Assembly (NCBI RefSeq): GCF_014695725.1
Contig: NZ_JACJOU010000012.1
Span: 62,001-126,000 of the forward strand
DNA from: Microcoleus sp. FACHB-672
GTDB lineage: Bacteria; Cyanobacteriota; Cyanobacteriia; Cyanobacteriales; Oscillatoriaceae
Direction: 5' to 3'
DNA length: 64,000 bases
A model generated the notes under the pieces. That model did no database searches. It had not been told where the DNA came from and saw only the letters and a program-made list of their open reading frames with translations. A program made the translations under genes and the position numbers. Shown here piece by piece: positions 1 to 7,554 of the stretch. Every line of letters begins with the position of its first letter. Position 1 is the stretch's first letter.

Positions 1-753
1 CAATCTAATATGTCAGGCAGAGGTACGCTTTTACCTACCACTTTATCTGAGAATCCTAGAATTTTTCTCTTTGGCAACGATTACGAATGGCATCTTGCTG
101 CTGAACCTATTGATAATGCTAGAGGACAAGTTGATAGAGTGTCTCAGGATTTGGATGCCGGTTTTAGCCCCGGAATGTCATTTGCTACAACATTATTAAA
201 ACACAATCCCAATTTAATTATTGGGTTGATTCCCTGCGCCAAAGGGGGAAGTGCGATTGCAGAATGGGAAAGAAACTTGAGCAATAAAACCCTCTACGGT
301 TCCTGTTTAAAACGCTCAGTTGCTGCCTCTAGCAAAGGAGAAATTGCCGGAATGCTTTTCTTTCAGGGAGAAGCCGATGCACTCAAACCCAAAGAACGTT
401 CAAAAAGGCTTCTTTTTCCTCATCAATGGGCAAATAAATTCTCTGCTTTTGCCAATAATTTTCGTCAAGATTTAGGGCGGCCAAATTTGCCAGTTGTCTT
501 TGCCCAAATTGGCAGCAATAAAGCCCCTAGCGTATTTGTAAATTGGAAGCCGGTGCAAGAACAGCAAAAAGCTGTAAAATTACCCTCAGCCGCCATGATT
601 GTTACGGACGATTTACCCTTAAAGGATTCTGTTCACTACACCACGAAAAGCTATGAAATTATTGGTAAAAGATTCGCTGACGCATTTTGGCAATTAACCA
701 AAAATGATCGCTTCAATCAATCCCTCTCTGCTCCACAAGCGATTAAACTATGA
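1..753 (+). CDS. Sialate O-acetylesterase-like SGNH hydrolase (CE6 type), 5' truncated
   Basis: The reading frame is open from base 1, and the codons before the first ATG read Gln-Ser-Asn, giving QSNMSGRG. This is the nucleophile block of carbohydrate esterase family 6 / SGNH esterases, so the gene starts upstream of the window and the catalytic Ser is the codon at 4-6. Further blocks are visible: a QGEAD motif near the middle (the family's GE-D block) and a DSVHY motif near the C-terminus that supplies the Asp-His pair. Such enzymes remove acetyl groups from sugars or polysaccharides. The stop overlaps the next start (ATGA), so the two genes are translationally coupled. Family assignment is good; the natural substrate is unknown. 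Confidence 0.8.
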   Translation, partial: QSNMSGRGTLLPTTLSENPRIFLFGNDYEWHLAAEPIDNARGQVDRVSQDLDAGFSPGMSFATTLLKHNPNLIIGLIPCAKGGSAIAEWERNLSNKTLYGSCLKRSVAASSKGEIAGMLFFQGEADALKPKERSKRLLFPHQWANKFSAFANNFRQDLGRPNLPVVFAQIGSNKAPSVFVNWKPVQEQQKAVKLPSAAMIVTDDLPLKDSVHYTTKSYEIIGKRFADAFWQLTKNDRFNQSLSAPQAIKL

Positions 754-1385
754 AATCATACTTTCGGCTGGTTCTATGGATTAACATTTTATTTTTTTTA
801 GTTATTTTTATTTCAATTGCTTTAGCTCAAATTTTGGGGTTTTCAGTTGGCTCTTTATTTTCTACCCCTTTCTCTCCAGTAGATTTTCAGATGGGGATAT
901 TAACCCATATATTTCAACTGCTGTGTACTGTTCCCCCCATTGTTTGCGCCTTTACTTTTACAATCCTTAACTTAATTGCATCACGGCGAAAAGAAAATTC
1001 ATTTATTCTTGTTTCAGCGATTATAACCGCCGGCTTTCTTTTTAATACAATTTTTAGAGTTCACATTTTTCTTTTTCGATTAGGTATTCCTAAACTTTTA
1101 ACCGTTTTAGTTTACGTCCTGCTTGCCGGCATCTATGGATTCACATTTAAAGAAAAAATTCAATCAACCCCCTACAGACTGCTCCTCATCGGCATCGGTT
1201 TATTATTCACCGGCATCCTAGTAGATTCACTACATTTGAGCAATTATGAAGTTTTTGTCCTACTAGAAGGAGTCCTTAAATTATTCAGTGAACTTAATAT
1301 CGCTCTATATTTTTGGGCGGTTTGTTATCGAGAGATTATGCAAGCTTTCAATGCTCGCTACACAGAGATTGAATTGATAGAATGA
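750..1385 (+). CDS. Polytopic membrane protein of unknown function
   Basis: A 211-residue protein with about six hydrophobic helices (roughly residues 8-28, 50-74, 85-107, 115-133, 142-163 and 168-195) separated by short polar loops. I recognise no family motif. It overlaps the upstream esterase by four bases (ATGA), so the pair is co-translated, and the membrane protein may work with acetylated envelope sugars. That link is inference from gene order only. No charged catalytic cluster is apparent in the helices. Confidence 0.7.
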   Translation: MKSYFRLVLWINILFFLVIFISIALAQILGFSVGSLFSTPFSPVDFQMGILTHIFQLLCTVPPIVCAFTFTILNLIASRRKENSFILVSAIITAGFLFNTIFRVHIFLFRLGIPKLLTVLVYVLLAGIYGFTFKEKIQSTPYRLLLIGIGLLFTGILVDSLHLSNYEVFVLLEGVLKLFSELNIALYFWAVCYREIMQAFNARYTEIELIE

Positions 1386-1603
1386 GTGAATGGGGGTGTA
1401 AGAGGGGATTGTGCTTGTTAACTTTTGCCAAAGGTTTGAAGAAAAAATCTAGAAATTCGTTAAGTGAGTTATTCAAGCCCTCAATTATAGACGATTGAGC
1501 AAATTAATTACAATTATCCCCTTGATAGATGCCGGCATTACACGCTTTACGCTAATAACAGGATCGAATCTAATTTACCAATTTGTAGTAAGTGGTACAT
1601 CTT

Positions 1604-2386
1604 ATGAGCTTGAAGCGTCGGAATTTTTTGTTTTTAGTGGGAGCGAGTATTGGCGCAATCACAGCCGGTGCTTGCGGTGCGTCTGGGCAAAATGCCGCCA
1701 CCTCATCACAGAATGTTACTGCCGGCACACAAACCCAGCCAAAGAGCGCTGCAACCATTGCTCAGAACACAACGGTGATCGAACTGCCGCCTTTACCTTA
1801 CGACTACAAAGCATTAGAGCCACATATTGACGCAAAAACAATGGAGTTCCATCACGATAAACATCATGCTGCTTACGTTAAAAACCTCAACACCGCGCTT
1901 GATAAACACCCTGAATTAAAAAGTAAAAGCGTTGAAGAAATGGTGCGTGATCTTAATAGCGTTCCAGAAGATATTCGCACAATCATTCGTAATAATGGCG
2001 GCGGTCATTTAAACCACAGTATGTTTTGGAAAATCATGAAACCCAATGGTGGCGGCGAACCTACCGGCGCAATCGCAAATGCTATTAAACAGAACTTCGG
2101 CAGCTTTGAAGCGTTTAAAAAACAATTCAACGAAGCCGGGAGTAAACAATTCGGCAGTGGTTGGGCGTGGCTTGTCCGCTCGGGTGATGGCAAACTTCAA
2201 GTCATTAATACACCTAACCAAGATAGCCCTTTAATGCAAGGTTTGTACCCGATTATGGGTAACGATGTTTGGGAACACGCCTATTATCTAAAATACCAAA
2301 ACCGTCGCGCCGATTATCTCGATGCGTGGTGGAATGTGATCAACTGGGACGAAATCAACCAACGCTTAGCAAAAGCAACTGCTTAA
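1604..2386 (+). CDS. sodA: Mn-type superoxide dismutase with Tat/lipoprotein-like N-terminus
   Basis: Fe/Mn superoxide dismutase that converts superoxide to peroxide and oxygen. The core begins near residue 65 ([13 protein letters not shown]). It carries the metal-ligand blocks FHHDKHH, NHSMFW and [26 protein letters not shown] and NQDSPL are Mn-type rather than Fe-type signatures. The N-terminus [13 protein letters not shown] has a twin-arginine pattern, followed by a hydrophobic stretch and AGAC at about residue 24, so export and lipid anchoring are possible; membrane-bound MnSOD is known in filamentous cyanobacteria. I chose the ATG at 1604 over the in-frame GTG at 1592 because it places the Arg pair close to the start. 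It stands alone, convergent with rsmG. Confidence 0.9.
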   Translation: MSLKRRNFLFLVGASIGAITAGACGASGQNAATSSQNVTAGTQTQPKSAATIAQNTTVIELPPLPYDYKALEPHIDAKTMEFHHDKHHAAYVKNLNTALDKHPELKSKSVEEMVRDLNSVPEDIRTIIRNNGGGHLNHSMFWKIMKPNGGGEPTGAIANAIKQNFGSFEAFKKQFNEAGSKQFGSGWAWLVRSGDGKLQVINTPNQDSPLMQGLYPIMGNDVWEHAYYLKYQNRRADYLDAWWNVINWDEINQRLAKATA

Positions 2387-2510
2387 AAAGCAAAGGGGAA
2401 ATTATTTTGAATTTTGACTTGAAATTTTAATGAAGAATTAATTGTTCAAAATTCAGAATTTCCCTAATTTATAATCTGCTAATTCTAACTTGTATCTTCT
2501 CCAGGGATGG

Positions 2511-3248
2511 CTAAACCGGCACCCCAGTAGGACGGGGAATTTCTACCGATGTTGCTGATACTTTCCGCAAGTAAATGCAGTGACGCACCCCCTGAGTCAG
2601 GGGCGTTGTAAAACCCTCAATCGACTCAATCGCGCCGCCTAACATCTCGACAGCCGCTGTTAAAGCTTCTGTCTCCTCATCTGTCCAGTGACCCCGATAG
2701 AGGATTGCTTGACCTTGAGTTTTCAGCAACGGCAGGGCATATTCAGCACAAGCGGAGGCTGAACCAACGGCTCTAATTAAAGCAAGATCGTATTGCTGCC
2801 GGTGCTGCTTTTGTTTGCGAATTTCTTCGGCTCTGCCGATTAAAGCAGTGGTGTTTTGTAGCTTTAAATCATCAATGAGGGTATTGAGAAAGGCGATTTT
2901 TTTGCTGGTGCCATCGAGCAATGTTACCGTCCAGTCAGGCTTAGTAATTGCCACCGGCAGCCCCGGAAAACCTGCGCCGCTGCCAATATCAATAACTTTA
3001 AAAGATGAATTAACGTTTCCGTCTTCTTTTAAGGCCGGCAGCACTCCCCGCAAAGAATCCCATAGGTGCTTTTCCCAAAAATCTTCTGGTTCCGTAATGC
3101 GCGTTAAATTGAACTGACGGTTTCCCTCCAAAATCAATTCGTAAAGGCGCTGAAACTGCATTTGCTGGTCGCTATCTGGCTGCCAAAAAAGTGTTTCCTG
3201 CCACAATGAGGTCATTTCTGGCAGCACTGCCGGCGTCATTTCACCCAT
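2511..3248 (-). CDS. rsmG: 16S rRNA (guanine-527-N7)-methyltransferase RsmG
   Basis: SAM-dependent methyltransferase (also called GidB) that makes m7G527 in 16S rRNA. The SAM-binding motif VIDIGSGAGFPGLPVAI lies at about residues 88-104, and the following PDWTVTLLDGTSKK is the acidic-loop motif II. The N-terminal NLTRITEPEDFWEKHLWDSL is a family hallmark. The 245-residue length is normal. The neighbouring minus-strand ABC ATPase starts about 800 bases upstream, so co-transcription is possible but not obvious. The downstream side is convergent with the superoxide dismutase. Confidence 0.93.
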   Translation of the reverse strand: MGEMTPAVLPEMTSLWQETLFWQPDSDQQMQFQRLYELILEGNRQFNLTRITEPEDFWEKHLWDSLRGVLPALKEDGNVNSSFKVIDIGSGAGFPGLPVAITKPDWTVTLLDGTSKKIAFLNTLIDDLKLQNTTALIGRAEEIRKQKQHRQQYDLALIRAVGSASACAEYALPLLKTQGQAILYRGHWTDEETEALTAAVEMLGGAIESIEGFTTPLTQGVRHCIYLRKVSATSVEIPRPTGVPV

Positions 3249-3350
3249 AATTAACTGTTACTTTTTACCTATTAGTTATCAGGAGGATTAATCCGCCACT
3301 TCCGACTCTCTCCTCTCTTCACCTAAGTGCTGAGTGCTGATTCTGTGTTC

Positions 3351-4043
3351 CTATTCCCTAGCGCCCAGCCCCTCAGCACTCACAGCAGACAATTCCTGCT
3401 TGACAAGTTTACCAGGTTCCACCGCTTGCACTTCGCCGTGGTTGAGTGTCCAGCAGCGATCTGCGATGCTCAACAAATCACCGGCATCGTGAGTCACAAC
3501 CAGCAAACTCCAGTGAGTTTTAAGTTTTGCCAGCAAATTTACCAACTGCCGGCGCATCGACCAATCTAAGCCGGCTGTGGGTTCATCTAACATCAGCAAA
3601 TGAGGTTGACGAATCAGCTGCACGGCCAAAGCAAGGCGGCGCTGCTGTCCTCCGCTTAAAGAATTGGGCGAAGTGTTTAGCGGCAAATGCCCCAAACCCA
3701 CCTCTGCCAAAGCTTCTTTAACCTGTTCTGACCCTAACTCTGGGTGTCCCAGGCGTAATTCCTGTAAAATTGTGCTGCCACAAAAATGCCGTTCTGGAAA
3801 CTGAAAAACCAGCCCTCCCAATTGTTGCAGGTTCTCGGCATTGAGTTCCCGCTCGCGCCAGCACACCTTGCCACTGGTCGGTTCAGCAAGACCGGCCAAA
3901 ATTTCCAGTAATGTACTTTTGCCAGAACCACTCGGCCCAATCACCAGCCCCAACTGTTGGGGTGCAAGTTCTAAATTAACGGATTTGAGGATGGCAGTGG
4001 GACTGGCCGGTGGATGATAAACCAAGTTTCTCAGATAGAGCAT
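3351..4043 (-). CDS. ABC transporter ATP-binding subunit (ECF/CbiO-like)
   Basis: A 230-residue stand-alone ABC ATPase with Walker A GPSGSGKST (about residue 36), Q-loop VFQFPERHF, signature LSGGQQRRLAL, Walker B LLMLDEP and H-loop VTHD. The Q-loop FPE pattern and the short single-domain form resemble energy-coupling-factor ATPases and the chloroplast ABCI11 type. No permease gene adjoins it, so the transported substrate cannot be read from context. ATP binding and hydrolysis are certain from the motifs; the cargo is unknown. Confidence 0.85.
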   Translation of the reverse strand: MLYLRNLVYHPPASPTAILKSVNLELAPQQLGLVIGPSGSGKSTLLEILAGLAEPTSGKVCWRERELNAENLQQLGGLVFQFPERHFCGSTILQELRLGHPELGSEQVKEALAEVGLGHLPLNTSPNSLSGGQQRRLALAVQLIRQPHLLMLDEPTAGLDWSMRRQLVNLLAKLKTHWSLLVVTHDAGDLLSIADRCWTLNHGEVQAVEPGKLVKQELSAVSAEGLGARE

Positions 4044-4463
4044 TCAGACTTTACCGTAACAGGGTGAGCGGTTAATACCTTTTTAAATTTTAGATTTTAG
4101 ATTTTAGATTGACACAACCAAAGTATTTATTCATTTTCAGCGTTATTAAAAGATGCACAATTATAGCAAAATGAAAGCGAGGGTGAAAAATACAATTGGC
4201 CTGATAATTCCAGTGTGCCCTTTTTTACGCGATCACACACACTGGATGCCGATAGATCCAGCAGAGAGCGTCACACGGCTATTCTTTTCGGCCAACTCAG
4301 CACAGCCGGTGAAAAAAAACCCCACGCCGTACTTCGACGACAACTGGAACATGAAAGTGGTCACTGCGTCAACACCTCCCGGCATTTTGGATTTTTAATT
4401 TTAGTTTCAATCTAAAATGTAACCTCTAAAATCTACAACTCCTGCTTTCAAAAGAAGTCAAAC
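4044..4463. other. Intergenic region between divergent genes
   Basis: About 420 bases between the divergent ABC ATPase and TPR genes. They hold a short heptamer repeat (4087-4107) and otherwise nothing convincing. A frame open at 4153-4398 has no ribosome site or recognisable sequence. Promoters for both flanking genes must lie here, but I see no clear -35/-10 pair. Confidence 0.5.
4087..4107. repeat. Heptanucleotide tandem repeat (STRR type)
   Basis: Three perfect head-to-tail copies of ATTTTAG, with partial copies on both sides. Short tandem heptamers of this kind are common between genes in cyanobacteria. Confidence 0.75.
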
Positions 4464-5459
4464 ATGATCAGACAATTTCTCCCACCCGTGCGGATAATGA
4501 ACGCCCTAACAGCTCAAAGTTTTTGGAAGATTGCCGGCAGCACTGCCCTTGCATTTAGTTTATGTGCGAACGCACTTCTCGCTCAAGATCCTTTCCGAAC
4601 GACAAATTCTCAAGCAATCGGAGAGAAGACAGAAGCCGCTTTCAAATCTCTGTTTGAGGAAGGTAACTATAAAACAGCAAGCAGTCAACTCGAACAAGCG
4701 CTATCGAGTGAGCCAAATGAGCCACTGCTTTATGCGATGAAAGCATCCTTAGCTTATACAGAAGGAGATTTAAACGGTTTAAATTCTTATGGAAGCAAAA
4801 CTCGTGAAGTTGCCGAAAGTTTGAAGGTAAGTAATCCATTGCGGGGCAATCTTTATATAGCAGTCGGGCATTTTTTGGAAGGCGCTTATATCCTCAGTAA
4901 AGAAGGGACGGTTAAAGGTAGTCCCCAAGCCTTAGCAAAATTGCGGCAAGTCTTTCAACATCTGGATGCTGCGGAAAAAATTGCCCCTCAAGATCCAGAA
5001 GTCAACTTGCTTAAAGGATATATGGATCTGATGCTAGCGACAACGCTACCTTTTTCCAATCCGGATGACGCCATTTCTCGTTTAGAAAACTATGCAGGCC
5101 CGCGCTATTTAGCTGATCGCGGTATTGCAGTTGGACGCCGGAATATGAAACAATATGATAAGGCATTAGAATCGGTTAATCGTTCCGTTGCTGAGACACC
5201 CAACAATCCCGAAGCTCACTATCTAAAAGCTCAAATCTTGGTCAATTTGAAGAATAACAAAGAAGCAAAACAACATTTTCAGACCGCTTTAGCAAAACCC
5301 GAGCAGCTTCCAAAAAGTCTGGTTCAGCAAATATTTTACGAACATTGCAAAAATGAAAAGCGCCTAGAAAATAAAACTTGGAATTGTGACGCAGTGCGAG
5401 ATAAAATAAGAGAAGCCAAGGGTAATTGGGGTCCAAGCGAATTACCGCGACTCGAATAA
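4464..5459 (+). CDS. Exported TPR protein, Sll0314/Alr1548-like
   Basis: A 331-residue protein with a signal peptide. A hydrophobic stretch follows Lys in WKIAGSTALAFSLCANALLAQ, and cleavage is plausible after ALLA. After it come TPR-like helices: an early pair around FKSLFEEGNYKTASSQLEQALSSEPNEPLLYAMKA, and a clear pair near residues 230-275 (AIAVGRRNMKQYDKALESVNRSVAETPNNPEAHYLKAQIL). The pattern matches a conserved cyanobacterial family of periplasmic or lumenal TPR proteins of unknown role. An alternative start at 4497 would give a more compact signal peptide; neither start has a strong ribosome site. TPRs imply protein-protein contact, and no partner is evident nearby. Confidence 0.8.
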   Translation: MIRQFLPPVRIMNALTAQSFWKIAGSTALAFSLCANALLAQDPFRTTNSQAIGEKTEAAFKSLFEEGNYKTASSQLEQALSSEPNEPLLYAMKASLAYTEGDLNGLNSYGSKTREVAESLKVSNPLRGNLYIAVGHFLEGAYILSKEGTVKGSPQALAKLRQVFQHLDAAEKIAPQDPEVNLLKGYMDLMLATTLPFSNPDDAISRLENYAGPRYLADRGIAVGRRNMKQYDKALESVNRSVAETPNNPEAHYLKAQILVNLKNNKEAKQHFQTALAKPEQLPKSLVQQIFYEHCKNEKRLENKTWNCDAVRDKIREAKGNWGPSELPRLE

Positions 5460-5472
5460 ATCGTTAATAACA

Positions 5473-5925
5473 ATGGAAGTACAGTTTCGAGAATTTGACC
5501 CATTTGATTTGTGGATTTGGTTGGAATTCACTACAGTTCCAAGCAATGTAGAAAAGCAGTATGTCGAAGAAGTGTTCAGTTCCTGGTTTTTTATAGGAAA
5601 ACTAGGAGGCTTCAACGCTGAAAATCTTCAGGTGCAGGAAGCCGGCATCGATCTCAGCTATATGGACTATGACACTGACACAGCGGATAACAGCATGATG
5701 GCACTCATGCACAATATGGCAGAAGTTGACTATCAAGGAACTTGGGCGCGTTGCTGGTTTGATTTGGGCACCAGTGACGCACTCGCCCTGGATGTACTGA
5801 TCAGCACCTTCAATCAATTTAGCAAAGAGTATGTCACGATTGAAAAATTGATTATTGGCGGCGAAAATCCTGACTGGCCGGTTGATAGAAGTCGCAGCCA
5901 AGCTGACTTTGCCGGCGATAATTGA
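5473..5925 (+). CDS. DUF3531 family protein
   Basis: A 150-residue soluble protein beginning MEVQFREFDPFDLWIWLEF, rich in aromatic and acidic residues, with FIGKLGGFNAENLQVQ and WARCWFDLGTSDALALDVL. I recognise it as the DUF3531 family conserved in cyanobacteria and plastid-bearing plants; its function is unknown. It starts 13 bases after the TPR gene stops, so the two probably share a transcript that ends at the hairpin near 5981. Family assignment is from memory of the conserved N-terminus. Confidence 0.75.
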   Translation: MEVQFREFDPFDLWIWLEFTTVPSNVEKQYVEEVFSSWFFIGKLGGFNAENLQVQEAGIDLSYMDYDTDTADNSMMALMHNMAEVDYQGTWARCWFDLGTSDALALDVLISTFNQFSKEYVTIEKLIIGGENPDWPVDRSRSQADFAGDN

Positions 5926-5980
5926 TGAAAGATTGCAAGGAATGTAATCGATAGACTGGAACGGTGAAATTTTGCAAAAG

Positions 5981-6009
5981 TAGGGGCGACACATCACGTC
6001 CCTATTTTT
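5981..6009 (+). terminator. Rho-independent terminator after DUF3531 gene
   Basis: TAGGGGCG pairs with CGTCCCTA (one G-U pair) around an 8-base loop, followed directly by a T-run. It closes the transcript of the TPR/DUF3531 pair. Confidence 0.7.
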
Positions 6010-6102
6010 AATTTGGTTTAAGCTTTGAATAGTGAGAATTTGCGGGTGAGGGTGGCTAACTGAGCTGCTGGCCCAAAAAGCACAACAAGGAGGCTATCTG
6101 GA

Positions 6103-6666
6103 ATGGTAATTGCAGCAGTTCAATCATCCAATATTCAAGCCGGCGAATCTAACAAAATTTCGCTAGAGGAATGGATGCAAAACCCACCTGAAAACATGGA
6201 ATGGGTGAATGGGGAATTAGTGGAAAAAGCCGGCATGACACTCAAACACAGTCGAATTCAAGCAAAATTAGCTGCTTACTGGAGAAATTATAAAGAATCC
6301 AGTGGACAAGGAGGAGAAGTTTATACAGAAGCACCCTGCCGAACCAACCGACAAGGTAGAAAACCTGATGTTGCTTATCTCACTTCAGAATTGCTGGCTC
6401 AATTTGGTGAAGCGGCTGCTTTACCTCAGAGTTTTCCGTTATGTGCTGAAATTGTTTCTTCAACAGACTTTGCTGAAGAAATTATTGCTAAATCTCAAGA
6501 GTATTTACAATCTGGGGGTGAAGAAGTCTGGCTTATTTTTCCTGAGAATAAATGGATTATTGTCGTGACACAAAATCGGCAGATTGTTTTTACTTCTGGG
6601 ACAACCGTTAGCACTCAAACGGTTTTGCAAGGTTTTAGTATTGCCGTAGATGAGCTGCTAGCCTGA
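6103..6666 (+). CDS. Uma2 family (DUF820) putative endonuclease
   Basis: A 187-residue protein of the Uma2/DUF820 family, a restriction-endonuclease-like fold greatly expanded in cyanobacteria. The order ISLEEWMQNPPENMEWVNGELVEK, then HSRIQAKLAAYW, RKPDVAYLT and PLCAEIVSSTD gives the family's Glu...PDV...E core that would form the nuclease site. A strong AAGGAGG lies upstream of the ATG at 6103. It stands alone. The biological role of this family is unresolved, and nuclease activity is inferred from the fold. Confidence 0.85.
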   Translation: MVIAAVQSSNIQAGESNKISLEEWMQNPPENMEWVNGELVEKAGMTLKHSRIQAKLAAYWRNYKESSGQGGEVYTEAPCRTNRQGRKPDVAYLTSELLAQFGEAAALPQSFPLCAEIVSSTDFAEEIIAKSQEYLQSGGEEVWLIFPENKWIIVVTQNRQIVFTSGTTVSTQTVLQGFSIAVDELLA

Positions 6667-6967
6667 AATTGGAGGTGAGACTAGCACATATAATCGCTTA
6701 TATGTTAGCTAACCCTAATTCTCATAAACTGACGTAAGGAATTCTGACAAATGGCAGAAATTTCCTGTTTATTAAACTGACTAAACAAAATACGCCCCTC
6801 TACTAAATCTTTCGATATTCGCAATTCAGGCAATGAGCTGTATACTGTTCTCAGTATTTTGAATCGGCAGGCTCAACAGTTGTTAGAAATCGGCTACCAA
6901 CTTACTCTCAGAAACTGTCGAGCTTTGCCACAATTTCTTAAATTCTCTCTAAAAACCACTGACAACG
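6667..6967. other. Intergenic, no gene seen
   Basis: About 300 bases of mixed composition between the Uma2 and Nudix genes. I found no open frame with a ribosome site, no clean hairpin and no repeat. Confidence 0.4.
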
Positions 6968-7408
6968 ATGTACAGACAAGGTGAAATTCGGGTGCTAGCC
7001 CTAGGGCTAATTCGAGATGGTGATCGCATCTTCTTATCAGAAGGTTACGATCCGGTTAAACAACAAACGTTTTATCGGGCAATGGGGGGAGGCGTTGACT
7101 TTGGCGAAACCAGCCGGCAAGCCTTAGAACGGGAATTTCAAGAGGAAATTCAAGCGGAATTAACGAATATTCATTATTTAGGTTGTCTAGAAAACCTCTT
7201 TGTATTCAACGGAAACCCCGGACACGAATTGATTCAGCTTTATCAGTGTGACTTTGTTGATCGCAAATTTTATGAGCTAGAGCAATTCACCTTTGCCGAA
7301 GGTGAACGGCAAAAAACAGCGCTTTGGGTAGATATTGAACGCTGTAAATCTGGAGAGTTACGGCTAGTTCCTAAAGCGTTTTTTGACTATTTATCAGCGC
7401 AGCTTTGA
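6968..7408 (+). CDS. Nudix hydrolase
   Basis: A 146-residue single-domain Nudix protein that would hydrolyse a nucleoside diphosphate linked to another moiety. The Nudix box runs from GGGVDFGETSRQALEREFQ into EEI (about residues 41-63). The Gly of the usual EExGU end is replaced (EEIQA), a mild deviation that leaves the metal-binding Glu residues in place. Tyr/Phe-rich flanks (YQCDFVDRKFYE) do not identify the substrate. It ends just before a hairpin terminator, so it is probably monocistronic. Confidence 0.85.
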   Translation: MYRQGEIRVLALGLIRDGDRIFLSEGYDPVKQQTFYRAMGGGVDFGETSRQALEREFQEEIQAELTNIHYLGCLENLFVFNGNPGHELIQLYQCDFVDRKFYELEQFTFAEGERQKTALWVDIERCKSGELRLVPKAFFDYLSAQL

Positions 7409-7415
7409 AAAAATT

Positions 7416-7436
7416 GGGTTATTTTATAAATAACCC
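7416..7436 (+). terminator. Hairpin terminator after Nudix gene
   Basis: GGGTTATTT and AAATAACCC form a perfect nine-base-pair stem around a three-base loop, eight bases past the stop. Only a short T-stretch follows. Confidence 0.6.
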
Positions 7437-7554
7437 TTAAATCTCCTCAATTCTTTTTAACTCATAGCCGGCAACCCGCATATCCTGAACTTAGCCCCTA
7501 TTTGCTGTAAAGCTAGACACAGCGAATGGATTTCCCTATTCAAGGCGATCATAG

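Noticed and set aside
1495-1830. 111-codon frame overlapping the start of sodA
   Set aside because: It is in another frame over a clearly coding region and ends inside the SOD gene.
4153-4398. 81-codon frame in the gap before the TPR gene
   Set aside because: No ribosome site, unlikely composition, overlaps another frame and resembles no protein I know.
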